Below, in pieces: positions 17,403 through 26,841 of a DNA stretch of 64,000 nt; the first letter of the stretch is position 1, and each line of letters starts with the position of its first letter. The stretch covers positions 186,001-250,000 of the forward strand of contig CANJLD010000001.1 of assembly GCA_947475165.1 (NCBI GenBank), given 5' to 3'. Under the pieces are notes generated by a model. It searched no databases, had not been told where the DNA came from, and saw only the letters and a list, made by a program, of their open reading frames with translations. The stretch is from Bacteroidota bacterium (GTDB lineage Bacteria; Bacteroidota; Bacteroidia; Chitinophagales; LD1). The position numbers and the translations under genes are program-made.

Positions 17403-18497
17403 ATGAGAATTAAAGACATCACCGACTACCTCGAAACTATTGCCCCGCTCAGCTATCAGGAAAGCTATGATAACAGCGGCCTTATTGTAGGCGATAAAAA
17501 CTCACCGGTAAAGAAAGTACTCATCACGCTTGATGCTACCGAAGAAGTAGTGGATGAAGCCATCAAAGAAAAATGCCAGCTCGTTATAGCGCACCATCCC
17601 ATCATTTTTGGCGGACTGAAAAAACTCAACGGCAAAAACTATGTAGAGCGCGTGGTGATTAAAGCCATTAAAAACAACATCGCTATCTACGCCATTCATA
17701 CCAATTACGATAATGTTATAGAAGGAGTAAATGCAGAAATCTGTAAGCGAATAGGTTTGGTTGATTGCGAAATTCTTGTTCCTAAAAAGCAATTGCTGAA
17801 AAAGCTTTATACGTTTATTCCGGTGGCCTATCACGCAAAGGTTACAAAAGCTGTATTCGATGCCGGAGCAGGTTACATCGGCAATTACAGCGAAACAAGT
17901 TTCAATATGCTGGGCATCGGCACCTTTAAAGGCAACGAAAAATCGAATCCCTTTATTGGCAAAAAGAATGTTTTAGAAAACGCGGAAGAAGTAAAATTCG
18001 AAACCATTTTCCCTGCACACATCGAAAACAAAGTGATTGCAGCTTTGCTCGAAGCACATCCTTACGAAGAAGTAGCTTACGATATTGTTTCGCTGGATAA
18101 TGCCTTTCAGAGTGTGGGAAGTGGCATGGTGGGCAATTTAAAAACACCTTTAGATGAACTCGCTTTCCTTAAATCGGTTAAAAAAGGTTTAAAAACCGAC
18201 TCTATTCGCTATACCAAATTGCTTGAAAAAAAGGTAAAAAGAGTAGCCGTTTGCGGAGGCTCGGGCCGGTTTTTGCTCAATAATGCCATAGCGGCAAATG
18301 CCGATGTTTTCATTACAGGCGACTTCAAATACCACGATTTTTTCGATGCCGATAACAGGATAGTGGTGGCGGATGTCGGACACTATGAAAGTGAGCAGTT
18401 TACCAAAGATTTACTGTTGCGCCACCTTTCAGAAAAATTTCCTATACTTGCCGCCCTAATTTCAAGCATAAATACAAACCCGATTAAATATCTATAA
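17403..18497 (+). CDS. Nif3-like dinuclear metal centre protein
   Basis: A 364-residue member of the Nif3/YbgI family (often labelled GTP cyclohydrolase 1 type 2-like), which forms a hexameric ring with a two-metal site. Metal-ligand motifs are visible: VIAHHPIIFGGL near residue 62, HTNYDN near 97, and the C-terminal ITGDFKYHDFFDA and VADVGHYESEQ. A central inserted domain (about 130-230) of the kind found in longer homologues is present. The next gene starts 2 bases after the stop, and that pairing with a zinc-ribbon coiled coil is common in Bacteroidota. The exact reaction of the family remains unsettled. Confidence 0.9.
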   Translation: MRIKDITDYLETIAPLSYQESYDNSGLIVGDKNSPVKKVLITLDATEEVVDEAIKEKCQLVIAHHPIIFGGLKKLNGKNYVERVVIKAIKNNIAIYAIHTNYDNVIEGVNAEICKRIGLVDCEILVPKKQLLKKLYTFIPVAYHAKVTKAVFDAGAGYIGNYSETSFNMLGIGTFKGNEKSNPFIGKKNVLENAEEVKFETIFPAHIENKVIAALLEAHPYEEVAYDIVSLDNAFQSVGSGMVGNLKTPLDELAFLKSVKKGLKTDSIRYTKLLEKKVKRVAVCGGSGRFLLNNAIAANADVFITGDFKYHDFFDADNRIVVADVGHYESEQFTKDLLLRHLSEKFPILAALISSINTNPIKYL

Positions 18498-18499
18498 TA

Positions 18500-19255
18500 A
18501 TGGCAGCAAAAACAGCAGTAAAAGACATTTCAGTAGACGAGAAATTGCAACAACTTTGGGAGCTTCAGGAAATTGATACCAAGATTGACAAAATTCAGAT
18601 TCTGAAAGGTGAACTTCCAATAGAAGTAAAAGAACTGGAAGATGAAGTAGAAGGTCTCCGCACACGTTTGCAGAACTCAGAAGTAGAAGCTGCTGAGATG
18701 GAAGAGGAAATCAAGAACCGCAAGAACGCTAAATCGATGGCGAAGGAATTGATTACCCGTTACGAAAAGCAACAGGATAACGTAAAGAACAATCGCGAAT
18801 ACGATGCGCTTTCGAAAGAAATAGAATTACAGCGTTTGGAAATTCAGTTGTGCGATAAAAAAATTGGCGATGCTACTGCAAAAATTGATGCTAAACAGGC
18901 AACACTTGAAGCTACAGAAAAGACAATTAAAGAGCGCGAGAAGAACCTGAAGAACAAGAAAAAAGAACTCGAAAAAATTATCGAGGAAACAGATAAAGAA
19001 GAAAAAGAACTTCAAAAAGAATCGGCTAAAGAAGCTAAGAAAGTTGAAGAAAGGTTGCTAAAAGCATACGTGCGTATTCGCGGTGCTTACAAAAACGGAT
19101 TAGCCGTAGTAGCCGTATTGCGCGATGCATGTGGCGGTTGCTACGCAAAAATTCCACCTCAACGTCAATTAGAAATTCGTCAGCACAAGCGCATTATTAC
19201 CTGCGAACACTGTGGAAGAATTATGGTGGCTTGGGAAGAACCAGCTAAAGATTAG
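18500..19255 (+). CDS. Coiled-coil protein with C4 zinc ribbon (CT398-like)
   Basis: A 251-residue cytosolic protein. Residues about 10-190 form a long charged antiparallel coiled coil (EEEIKNRKNAKSMAKEL, EKNLKNKKKELEKIIEE). The C-terminus has CGGCYAKIPPQ and, about 25 residues later, CEHCGRIM, which together form a C4 zinc ribbon. This is the architecture of CT398-like proteins, proposed to bind sigma-54 or to act in secretion and nucleic-acid binding. It is translationally linked to the Nif3 gene and ends at a strong terminator. Confidence 0.88.
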   Translation: MAAKTAVKDISVDEKLQQLWELQEIDTKIDKIQILKGELPIEVKELEDEVEGLRTRLQNSEVEAAEMEEEIKNRKNAKSMAKELITRYEKQQDNVKNNREYDALSKEIELQRLEIQLCDKKIGDATAKIDAKQATLEATEKTIKEREKNLKNKKKELEKIIEETDKEEKELQKESAKEAKKVEERLLKAYVRIRGAYKNGLAVVAVLRDACGGCYAKIPPQRQLEIRQHKRIITCEHCGRIMVAWEEPAKD

Positions 19256-19261
19256 AAAATT

Positions 19262-19290
19262 AAAAACCCTCTCCAATCGAGAGGGTTTTT
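19262..19290 (+). terminator. Rho-independent terminator after the Nif3/zinc-ribbon operon
   Basis: A 12-bp stem AAAAACCCTCTC/GAGAGGGTTTTT with loop CAATC, ending in a T run, 6 bases after the stop codon. Confidence 0.9.
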
Positions 19291-19322
19291 AATTTTACGC
19301 CATCCAAGTTTATCTTTCCGCT

Positions 19323-20804
19323 GTGTTTAGAAAAATCCCTCTTCTTTTCCTTCTTCTCGTTGCTTTCAATTCTATTCATGCGCAGGTTTTCGATTTCAAC
19401 GAAAATTGCCGCAAAGCATACAACGCTACTATCGCTTTAAAACTTAATGAGGGCACTACGCTGCTGAACGCAGAGGAGAAAAAAAATCCCGATAATCTTA
19501 TTCCGGTTTATCTCGAAAACTATGTTGATTTTCTAAATGTTTATACCACCGATACGCGCGCAAAGTATGAACTGCTGAAAAAAAATAAAGACGTTCGGCT
19601 CACCCAATTAATGGAGGGCGACCCGGGCTCACCATATTATCTGTTTACTCAGGCGGAAGTTAATTTACAGTGGGCTGCGCTGAGTATTAAGTTCGGAGAA
19701 TACCTAAACTCCATTTTTGAAATTCGCAAGGCATACAAACTGCTGGAAGAAAATCAAAGCAAGTTTCCTGATTTTAAAGCCAACAAAAAATCGCTCGGAG
19801 TGCTTTATGCATTACTCGGCAGTGTGCCAGATAAATATAAGTGGGGAGTGAACCTGTTAGGAATGGAAGGTAGTATTGAGCGCGGAATCAATTATTTAAA
19901 AGAGGTAACTGAATACGGTAAGAAGAACGACTTCATCTATCACGAAGAAACAGTTACTATTTACGCCTTTCTGCTTTTGCATTTGCAAAACGATGGAGAA
20001 ACTGCCTGGAAGGTTTTACAGGAAAACGGTTTTCCGAAAAAAGAAAACCTGATGAATGTTTATACCTGCGCGCATATTTGTGTGTATGGAAAACATACTG
20101 ACGAGGCTTTGAAAATTCTCGCTAATCAGCCAACCGGTGGGGCTTTTACTTCTTTCCCTCACCTTAATTATTTAACCGGTCTGGCTAAACTCAATAAACT
20201 CGAAAACGATGCTGATTCGTTTTTCAAAAAATATGTGGTGGAGTATAAAGGGGAGAACCACATTAAATCTTCTTTTCAAAAAATTGCATGGAGCTATTTG
20301 ATAAAGGGTGACACAATCAACTATTTTCATTTCATCAACAAAGCAGAAAACATAGGCGGCAGTATGGTAGATGCTGATAAGCAGGCATTAAAGGAAGCAC
20401 AGAGCAATCGTATTCCTAATATCAGTTTACTCCGCGCACGTTTATTGTTTGATGGCGGTTATTATCAGAAAGCCGCGAATGAAATGAATAAGGTATCGGA
20501 AGGGTATTTTAAAACGGCTGAACAACAAACAGAATATTTTTACCGCACAGCAAGAATTTACGATGAATGGAACAAGAAAGATTCTGCACTTATACTTTAC
20601 AGCAAAGCCATAGAAAGCGGAAAATATCTTCCGCGCTATTTTGCCGCCAACTCTGCTTTTGAAACAGGAAAGATTTACGAAGAGCGCGGGGTAAAAGAAA
20701 AAGCAATAGAGTATTACAATCTTTGTTTAAGTTTCGAAAATCACGAATACAAAAATGGCTTAGACCAGAAAGCGAAAGCAGGATTGAACAGAATTAGTAA
20801 ATGA
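19323..20804 (+). CDS. Secreted tetratricopeptide-repeat-like protein
   Basis: A 493-residue protein starting at GTG, with a clear signal peptide (IPLLFLLLVAFNSIHAQ). The mature part is almost entirely helical, with TPR-like pairs. The clearest is near the C-terminus: TGKIYEERGVKEKAIEYYNLCLSF and ARIYDEWNKKDSALILYSKAI. It is probably periplasmic and may scaffold protein contacts. The murB gene follows after 21 bases on the same strand, so they may share a transcript. I recognise the fold type but no named family. Confidence 0.7.
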   Translation: MFRKIPLLFLLLVAFNSIHAQVFDFNENCRKAYNATIALKLNEGTTLLNAEEKKNPDNLIPVYLENYVDFLNVYTTDTRAKYELLKKNKDVRLTQLMEGDPGSPYYLFTQAEVNLQWAALSIKFGEYLNSIFEIRKAYKLLEENQSKFPDFKANKKSLGVLYALLGSVPDKYKWGVNLLGMEGSIERGINYLKEVTEYGKKNDFIYHEETVTIYAFLLLHLQNDGETAWKVLQENGFPKKENLMNVYTCAHICVYGKHTDEALKILANQPTGGAFTSFPHLNYLTGLAKLNKLENDADSFFKKYVVEYKGENHIKSSFQKIAWSYLIKGDTINYFHFINKAENIGGSMVDADKQALKEAQSNRIPNISLLRARLLFDGGYYQKAANEMNKVSEGYFKTAEQQTEYFYRTARIYDEWNKKDSALILYSKAIESGKYLPRYFAANSAFETGKIYEERGVKEKAIEYYNLCLSFENHEYKNGLDQKAKAGLNRISK

Positions 20805-20825
20805 GTAAATTGAACAAATCTGTAA

Positions 20826-21860
20826 ATGAAAATTGAAGAGAATAAAGCGCTTGATGATTTAAACACTTTCGGCCTTATTGTCGGTGCAAAATATTTTGCC
20901 GAAGTAAAATCAGTTGATGAGTTCAGCGAATTAGTTCAAAACGAAACTTACACCGGGAACAAGAAACTTATTCTTGGAGGCGGCAGCAATATTCTTTTCA
21001 CCGATTGCTTTGACGGAATCGTAATAAAAAACTCCATCAAAGGAATTTCAGTAGTAAGTGAAACCGAGAGAGAGGTAATTGTAAAAGCAAATGCTGGTGA
21101 AGTATGGCATGAGTTTGTGCTCTGGTGCATTGAGCAAAATTATGCCGGCATCGAAAACCTTTCTTTGATTCCGGGATTAGTTGGAGCCGCGCCTATGCAA
21201 AACATTGGGGCTTACGGAGTAGAGATAAAAGATGTATTTCAGGAGTTGGAAGCATTGAATATTGAAACCGGTGAGTTGACTGTATTTAATCTAAACGATT
21301 GCAATTTCGGCTACCGCGAAAGTGTTTTTAAAAATAAATTCAAAGACAAATTCTTTATCGCATCAGTTTCTTTCAAGCTCACTAAACTTTCTTCGCCAAA
21401 TGCTTTGTATCGTTTTAAAACCGATTATGGTGATATTAAAAACACGCTGAGCGAGATGCAGGTGTATGATTTGAATTTAAAAGCAGTGAGCGATGCGGTA
21501 ATTAAAATTCGCCAATCAAAACTACCGGACCCTAAAGTGTTGGGAAATGCCGGAAGTTTTTTCAAGAATCCTTTGGTGCTAAAAGAAAAGTATGAAGAAT
21601 TGATTGCTAAGAATCCGGTAATGCCGAACTATCCCCAAAAAGACGGCACAGTAAAAATTCCTGCCGGTTGGCTGATTGAGCAATGTGGCTGGAAAGGAAA
21701 GGTTGTAGGCAACACCGGTTCGCATAAATCACAGGCACTTGTTCTTGTCAACTATGGAAACGCTTCCGGTAATGAAATATGGAACCTTGCTCTTGAAATA
21801 AAAAAATCTGTCCTCGATAAATTCGGAATTGAAATAACTCCCGAAGTGAACGTGGTGTAA
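20826..21860 (+). CDS. murB: UDP-N-acetylenolpyruvoylglucosamine reductase
   Basis: MurB reduces UDP-GlcNAc-enolpyruvate to UDP-MurNAc with NADPH and FAD, the second committed step of peptidoglycan synthesis. FAD-binding motifs are present: LGGGSNILFTD near residue 50, IPGLVGAAPMQNIGAYGVEI near 120, and the MurB C-terminal domain with GNAGSFFKNP near 238 and AGWLIEQCGWKG. The YRESVFK segment near 160 carries the conserved Tyr-Arg pair. Its 344 residues fit the type I (E. coli-like) enzyme. A terminator follows immediately. Confidence 0.95.
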   Translation: MKIEENKALDDLNTFGLIVGAKYFAEVKSVDEFSELVQNETYTGNKKLILGGGSNILFTDCFDGIVIKNSIKGISVVSETEREVIVKANAGEVWHEFVLWCIEQNYAGIENLSLIPGLVGAAPMQNIGAYGVEIKDVFQELEALNIETGELTVFNLNDCNFGYRESVFKNKFKDKFFIASVSFKLTKLSSPNALYRFKTDYGDIKNTLSEMQVYDLNLKAVSDAVIKIRQSKLPDPKVLGNAGSFFKNPLVLKEKYEELIAKNPVMPNYPQKDGTVKIPAGWLIEQCGWKGKVVGNTGSHKSQALVLVNYGNASGNEIWNLALEIKKSVLDKFGIEITPEVNVV

Positions 21861-21868
21861 ATAAAAAC

Positions 21869-21888
21869 GGAACCTTTTCAGGTTCCGC
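21869..21888. terminator. Terminator after murB
   Basis: Hairpin CGGAACCT-TTTC-AGGTTCCG, 8 bases after the murB stop and 21 bases from the end of the convergent gene. It has no good T run downstream on the plus strand but has A-rich sequence upstream, so it may mainly serve the minus-strand gene. Confidence 0.65.
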
Positions 21889-21908
21889 TCTATGAGTAAA
21901 GTAAACTC

Positions 21909-23549
21909 TTAATGTCTCTTAATCATTCCTCCATTCTGCGGTGCAGGTGCAGGAGTAAAACTCTTTTGTTGAGGAACTGAACGCGGTTGCTGTTGTTGAA
22001 TGCTCGGGCGCGCCTGTTGTTGCGGCTGCACATTCATTCGCGGTTGTTGTTGTTGCGGTTGAGTATTTACTCTTGGCTGCGGTGCATTTTGCTGCTGCGG
22101 TTTACTCCAGTTGCCATTATTGTTTTCGTTGCGCGGCTGCGGTGCATACTGCGGGGTAGGGTTACTTCTCTGAGGCTCTGCATAATTATTTCCTCTCGGC
22201 TGTGCAGTATTCTGATTCGGCTGCGGTTGAGGTTGCTGTTGCGGTTGCGTTGGCTGTTGTGTTGCTGTCTTGTTACTCCATCTGTCAGGCGGAGCGTTAT
22301 ACCAACCAACCGGTTGTTGATTGTTTTGCTGCACAAAAGGTTTTGTATTCGCAGGCTCGCTTGACTTACCTGTATTGTTAGTACCGGTGTTCGTATTGGT
22401 TGGCTGCACATTGCCGCCATTAAAAGTCTTAACCGGTTCATCTTTCTTATCCCCTTTAGTAGGATTGTTGTTGTAGACCCCGGCATTACTTTCGTTTGGC
22501 TTTACAACTACGCCCGGCTTGGTAGTGCTGGTTGTTGCACCGTTCTGGTTTACATAAGGCTTTGCCGTATTCGCTTCTACTTTAACTCCTCCGGTAGTAG
22601 CCGGGTTATTATTCGGAATAAACGGTTTGGTTATTCCTTCTTTCGGAATATCTGTTTTTACTATTTCTCCATTGGGAGTATGCGGCTTGCCAAAAGGTGT
22701 TGTTGGATTAGATGAAGCCGTAACCGGTATTCGGTTATTGTTCTCCTGATTCCCTCCATTGTTATCGCCTTGGCGATGGTGCGGATAATATCCACCACCA
22801 TAACCATACGCACTGCTATTCCATCCATCGTTATAGCCGTTCCAGTAACCGTTGTTGTATCCGTTATTGTAGCTGTTGTAATAGCCGCCACAAAATCCAC
22901 CATTGTTATTTCCCCAGCCGTTGTAACCCCAACTGCTGTAACCACCGTAGTAATTGCAACTGTTATAACCCCAGTAAGGGTTGCTCCACGAGTTATAATA
23001 AGCGCAACTGTTCCAGCCAAAATTCCAATCCCAGAAAGGGTCGTACACAACTACAGTAGTGGTATGGCGGCCTCTGTTCCATCTCCACCAAGGGTCTTGA
23101 TACCACGGGTTGTACGAAACCACATAACTTGTTCCCCACGAATTATAATATGCGGGTGTATACCAATAGCTGTAATAATCTACACCGTAGTTAGGTCTGT
23201 AGTACCGGTGAAGGCGATTGGTGTAAAAATAAGTTTCGTAGTCATCATCATAATACCCTGCATCGGTAGCGTAAGCATCGCTATTGTAGGAGTTTGAACT
23301 GTAATTATCGCGCGGGTCGTATTTATCGGCAGGGTTTCCGTAGCCATCTGTTTTATCTGCCTCCGGTTGCGGAGTATTGTTTTCGCTGATGGTAGAATTC
23401 TGATTGCTGTTATCAGCAGGCTGCGAAGTATTCTGTTTGCCCGGGTCTTTATTCGGGTCGTAGTACTGGTCGTCTTGCGCAAACGAATTTGCAACGAACG
23501 AAAAAGTAAAGAATAAAACAGCAGAGAAAATTGCGAATGACCGTTTCAT
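21909..23549 (-). CDS. Exported Q/N/G/Y-rich low-complexity protein
   Basis: A 546-residue protein. I chose the ATG at 23549 because it begins a clean signal peptide (MKRSFAIFSAVLFFTFSFVANSFAQ) and follows a -7 promoter match. The longer frame to 23636 has no signal at its start. The mature protein has an N-terminal disordered DPNKD/NQNST region, then a Tyr/Trp/Gly/Asn-rich section (about 100-240; WGYNSCNYYGG, YNNGYNNGYWNGYN). A Pro/Gln-rich tail (about 400-540) follows. No catalytic domain is visible. Its composition suggests a cell-surface or matrix protein that self-associates. Confidence 0.72.
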   Translation of the reverse strand: MKRSFAIFSAVLFFTFSFVANSFAQDDQYYDPNKDPGKQNTSQPADNSNQNSTISENNTPQPEADKTDGYGNPADKYDPRDNYSSNSYNSDAYATDAGYYDDDYETYFYTNRLHRYYRPNYGVDYYSYWYTPAYYNSWGTSYVVSYNPWYQDPWWRWNRGRHTTTVVVYDPFWDWNFGWNSCAYYNSWSNPYWGYNSCNYYGGYSSWGYNGWGNNNGGFCGGYYNSYNNGYNNGYWNGYNDGWNSSAYGYGGGYYPHHRQGDNNGGNQENNNRIPVTASSNPTTPFGKPHTPNGEIVKTDIPKEGITKPFIPNNNPATTGGVKVEANTAKPYVNQNGATTSTTKPGVVVKPNESNAGVYNNNPTKGDKKDEPVKTFNGGNVQPTNTNTGTNNTGKSSEPANTKPFVQQNNQQPVGWYNAPPDRWSNKTATQQPTQPQQQPQPQPNQNTAQPRGNNYAEPQRSNPTPQYAPQPRNENNNGNWSKPQQQNAPQPRVNTQPQQQQPRMNVQPQQQARPSIQQQQPRSVPQQKSFTPAPAPQNGGMIKRH

Positions 23550-23569
23550 GTTTTCGGTTTTTATTATGA

Positions 23570-23577
23570 CAAATTTA
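23570..23577 (-). promoter_or_regulatory. Bacteroidota -7 promoter element TAAATTTG (minus strand)
   Basis: A perfect TAnnTTTG match reading leftwards, about 20 bases before the ATG at 23549. This leaves a short 5' leader and supports that start over the longer open frame, which would begin upstream of the promoter. Confidence 0.5.
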
Positions 23578-23660
23578 GTTCTATTAAGTTTAAGCGTGCG
23601 TGATTTTGATATTTTAGCGCGCACTTTAACATTCATCTAAACATCGTACCACAATCTGTT

Positions 23661-25133
23661 ATGGCAAAGGAAATCACTTCGAGAGTTAACGATTATTCAC
23701 AATGGTATAACGACCTTGTAATTAAAAGCGGCATGGCCGACCACAGCAGTGTGCGCGGCTGCATGGTTATTAAACCTTATGGTTATGCTATCTGGGAAAA
23801 GATGCAGGCGGCACTCGACAAAATGTTTAAAGAAACCGGTCACGTGAACGCTTATTTTCCGCTTCTGATTCCTAAAAGTTTTTTGAGTAAAGAAGCAGCG
23901 CACATTGAAGGCTTTGCAAAAGAGTGCGCTGTGGTTACGCACTACCGATTAATCAACGACCCAAACGGCAAGGGATTAGTAGTTGACCCGGATGCTAAAC
24001 TAGAAGAAGAATTAATCATTCGCCCCACTTCCGAAACTATTATCTGGAATACTTACAAGAACTGGATTCAATCGTATCGCGATTTGCCTTTGCTGATTAA
24101 CCAGTGGGCGAATGTGGTGCGCTGGGAAATGCGCACGCGTTTGTTTTTGCGCACCGCTGAGTTTCTTTGGCAGGAAGGACATACCGCGCACTCTACCGAA
24201 AAAGAAGCCGTTGAAGAAACCGAACGCATGTTAGAAGTGTATGCCGAGTTTACCGAAAAGTTTATGGCACTACCGGTGCTGAAAGGAAAGAAAACACCAA
24301 ACGAACGCTTTGCCGGTGCTATAGATACCTACTGTATTGAAGCCATGATGCAGGACGGACAGGCATTACAGGCAGGAACCTCACATTACCTTGGGCAGAA
24401 TTTTGCCAAGGCGTTTGATGTAAAATTTGCCAATAAAGAAGGTAAAGAAGAATTTGTGTATGCCACTTCATGGGGTGTTTCTACACGTTTAATTGGCGCA
24501 TTAATTATGGCGCACAGCGATGATGAAGGACTGGTGCTGCCTCCTATGCTTGCACCTTTACAAGTAGTTATTGTTCCAATAGGAAAAGGCGGTGAAGACT
24601 TTAAAAAGATTTTTGAAAAGTGTGAACCGGTTATTAAACAACTGAAGGCGAAAGGAGTTTCGGTAAAGTTTGATGATGATGACACCAAGCGCCCTGGCTT
24701 TAAGTTTGCGGAATATGAAATGAAAGGCGTGCCCATTCGCCTGGCAATGGGTATGCGCGATTACGAAGCAGGAACTATTGAAGTGGCGCGCAGAGACACC
24801 AAAGAAAAATCGGTGCAGCAGTTTGAAGGCATTGGCAATTATGTAGAGCAATTGCTGGAAGATATACAGGCAAACATTTACAACCGCGCTAAAACTTTCC
24901 GCGATAGCCACATACGCGAGGTAAACACCTGGGAAGAATTTCAGAAAGCTATTGAAGAGCCGGGCTTTATCTCCGCCCACTGGGACGGCACACCGGAAAC
25001 CGAAGAGAAGATTAAAGAACTGACCAAGGCAACTATCCGTTGTATTCCTTTAAACAATCCTCAGCAGGAAGGCAAGTGTGTGCTTACTGGTAATGCAAGT
25101 AAGGAGAGAGTGGTGTTTGCGAGAGCGTATTGA
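23661..25133 (+). CDS. proS: Prolyl-tRNA synthetase (archaeal/eukaryotic-type, short form)
   Basis: ProS charges tRNA-Pro with proline. Its 490 residues and lack of an editing insertion domain mark the type 3 enzyme common in Bacteroidota. Class II motifs are visible: motif 2 region [20 protein letters not shown] near residue 150, [20 protein letters not shown] near 230, and motif 3 region [16 protein letters not shown] near 275. The anticodon-binding domain follows ([12 protein letters not shown]). The gene ends with the family's typical tyrosine. A strong terminator follows. Confidence 0.96.
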   Translation: MAKEITSRVNDYSQWYNDLVIKSGMADHSSVRGCMVIKPYGYAIWEKMQAALDKMFKETGHVNAYFPLLIPKSFLSKEAAHIEGFAKECAVVTHYRLINDPNGKGLVVDPDAKLEEELIIRPTSETIIWNTYKNWIQSYRDLPLLINQWANVVRWEMRTRLFLRTAEFLWQEGHTAHSTEKEAVEETERMLEVYAEFTEKFMALPVLKGKKTPNERFAGAIDTYCIEAMMQDGQALQAGTSHYLGQNFAKAFDVKFANKEGKEEFVYATSWGVSTRLIGALIMAHSDDEGLVLPPMLAPLQVVIVPIGKGGEDFKKIFEKCEPVIKQLKAKGVSVKFDDDDTKRPGFKFAEYEMKGVPIRLAMGMRDYEAGTIEVARRDTKEKSVQQFEGIGNYVEQLLEDIQANIYNRAKTFRDSHIREVNTWEEFQKAIEEPGFISAHWDGTPETEEKIKELTKATIRCIPLNNPQQEGKCVLTGNASKERVVFARAY

Positions 25134-25154
25134 AAAGGGCAGGCAATAAATACA

Positions 25155-25182
25155 AAGCGCGAAGGGTTTTTCCTTCGCGCTT
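25155..25182 (+). terminator. Rho-independent terminator after proS
   Basis: Stem AGCGCGAAGG/CCTTCGCGCT closed by GTTTTT and followed by TTTGTTTTC, 22 bases after the stop. Confidence 0.9.
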
Positions 25183-25225
25183 TTGTTTTCACTTTACTTT
25201 AGGTGCCTTCATTCACGTTGGTGAA

Positions 25226-25453
25226 TCATTTAGACAGGCTCGAGTCAATTAGGGGAAGATAAATAGGATTGACTGAATAACAACCACGAGAACTCTTTTT
25301 GAAGTAAGGTGTGTATTCTCCAGGATTGCCAATGGAATGCTTAGAAAGAAAACTAGGACTTTTATGTAAAAAGCCAAAGTCGCTAGCTTTAAATGATTTC
25401 GGCATTTTATGAATGTTTGTTTGATTTAATATTTGCTTAAATAATTTAGACAT
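25226..25453 (-). CDS. Possible small hypothetical protein
   Basis: A 75-residue open frame from an ATG, rich in Ser, Lys and Phe, with no signal peptide or recognised motif. It lies in an AT-rich accessory patch (25.2-26.8 kb) downstream of, and on the same strand as, the zinc-ribbon membrane gene. Coding status is uncertain. The rest of 25134-25550 holds only the proS terminator. Confidence 0.3.
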   Translation of the reverse strand: MSKLFKQILNQTNIHKMPKSFKASDFGFLHKSPSFLSKHSIGNPGEYTPYFKKSSRGCYSVNPIYLPLIDSSLSK

Positions 25454-25550
25454 AGACGGTATAATTGTTTTGTTATAAATAGTGGCTTATTCATGAAAAA
25501 TAAGATTTGAGACTGCTTTTAACAAAGTAGTCGATTTTGAATTCTTGCTA

Positions 25551-26366
25551 TCATAAATCTGCCGTGCAATAAGGACATTTCCTAGCTAACCTTGGAATTT
25601 TTTTCTGACAAAACCGACACCTACCTGAAGCAATTTGGATGGCTGCTAACTCTGCTCTTTCATCAGCAATTTTCCTTTTTTCCTTCTCCTTCTTTTGCCT
25701 TTTATCCCAGTTATCGTCAAGTTCATCTATAATATCATAAGCTTTAACTCCACTCCTTTTTCCCTCTCTTTCAGCACTAGCCCACCTTTTTTCATTATTT
25801 TTTTTAATAGAACTAAAATACGTTTTAGCTTTTTTTCTTTCTTCTTTCAACCTATCCCAGGTAAATTCCGAATAATTTTGTTTTGCGACCCTGAAATTTT
25901 CATCGTTTGCTAAATTGACAATACAAATCACATCTCTATCACCCGAAGATGTACGGTAAGGTGCACTAATGCTTTCGTATTCTTTTTCCTCCCACCAGTC
26001 TCTATCGTATTTTTCCAGTCTATATTCAATAATAAAAGAAGCCGAAAGAGTAATATAGTCGTGTGATTTTTTTTGCTCACTATCCCTCAATATTTCCTGG
26101 GATAAAATCACTATGCTATTAAAAAATTGTCTTTCCTTTTTAGCTTTTACTACTAGTTTATATACGCCAAATATACATATGCCCAAAATCGCAAGCATAA
26201 GTAATCCTAACAATACGTATTCAACTACACTCCTGGTATCTTCAATAAGCGAATAGCACCCTAAGATTAAAAATATTGAAAACAATGCAACTGTAACCGT
26301 TCCATTACATTCATAACACGGTGTTTTTACTTTGTATTTTAGAATTTCATCTCTCTTCATTAGCAT
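25551..26366 (-). CDS. Membrane protein with C-terminal zinc ribbon, unknown function
   Basis: About 271 residues from the ATG at 26366; ATG 26360 is equally possible, and TTG 26387 is less likely. Residues about 15-80 hold CYEC, then two hydrophobic helices (VALFSIFLILGCYSLI and VLLGLLMLAILGICIFGVYKL). A soluble domain with WWEEKEYESISAPYRTSSGD follows. A long charged helix (KKEKEKRKIADERAELA) leads to a terminal zinc ribbon, CRFCQ...KCPYC. I do not recognise the family. The gene is AT-rich, has no ACCGGT, and lies beside tandem array 2, so it looks acquired. Confidence 0.6.
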   Translation of the reverse strand: MLMKRDEILKYKVKTPCYECNGTVTVALFSIFLILGCYSLIEDTRSVVEYVLLGLLMLAILGICIFGVYKLVVKAKKERQFFNSIVILSQEILRDSEQKKSHDYITLSASFIIEYRLEKYDRDWWEEKEYESISAPYRTSSGDRDVICIVNLANDENFRVAKQNYSEFTWDRLKEERKKAKTYFSSIKKNNEKRWASAEREGKRSGVKAYDIIDELDDNWDKRQKKEKEKRKIADERAELAAIQIASGRCRFCQKKIPRLARKCPYCTADL

Positions 26367-26400
26367 AATAGCAGATTTGTTCCCCAAATCTAACCTTCCT

Positions 26401-26756
26401 TTCCCTTTCCAAAAACTTTATTTGGCTACTATTAGTCATTTTCATGGCTTTCCCCTCATTTTACCCCATTCCGGTCTTCTTCCCATCGGTTCCGGTCTTC
26501 TCCCCAACCATTCCCGCCTTCTCCCTAACCGTTCCCGGCTTCTCCCCATCCATTCCCGCCTTCTCCCCATCCATTCCCGCCTTCTCCCCATCAGTTCCCG
26601 CCTTCTCCCCAACCATTCCCGCCTTCTGCCCAACCGTTCCCGCCTTCTCCCCATCCATTCCGGCCTTCTCCCCAACAGTTCCTTCCTTACCAAAATCTGC
26701 CTTTAAGTAGCTGTTTGCGTTTCGTATCGGCATCCCTTTCCAAAAATTTTATTCGG
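26401..26756. repeat. 25-nt direct repeats flanking tandem array 2
   Basis: Near-identical 25-mers (22 of 25 matching) lie at 26401-26425 and 26732-26756, both containing CCCTTTCCAAAAA. They bracket array 2 and about 40-55 bases on each side of it. This looks like a duplicated boundary of an inserted or expanded segment. The remainder of 26367-26841 shows no gene. Confidence 0.7.
26468..26690. repeat. 21-bp tandem array 2 (10 full units and a partial one)
   Basis: Units of [A/G]TTCC-[C/G]G-N-CTTCTCCCCA-[A/T]C start at 26468 and every 21 bases to 26678. They vary mainly at the first base, after TTCC, and in the last four bases (ATCC, AACC, ATCA, AACA). Minus-strand reading would give heptapeptides such as MDGEKAG and TVGQKAG; the other frames are open too. 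There are no spacers, no adjacent cas genes, and no convincing start codon. I treat it as non-coding. Confidence 0.9.
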
Positions 26757-26841
26757 TTCGCGCAACAAATCAATTTCTGTTTAACCACATCCTTTAGCAT
26801 CCGCAAACTCGCAATCTGCCCAATAAAACTACTTTCGCGCC

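Noticed and set aside
21987-23297. Long frames antisense to, or shifted in, the Q/N-rich secreted protein gene
   Set aside because: Low-complexity codons leave other frames open; only the 23549-21909 frame has a signal peptide and promoter.
26442-26733. Open frames over array 2 on both strands
   Set aside because: Same reason: the 21-bp period keeps frames open, and no frame has independent coding evidence.
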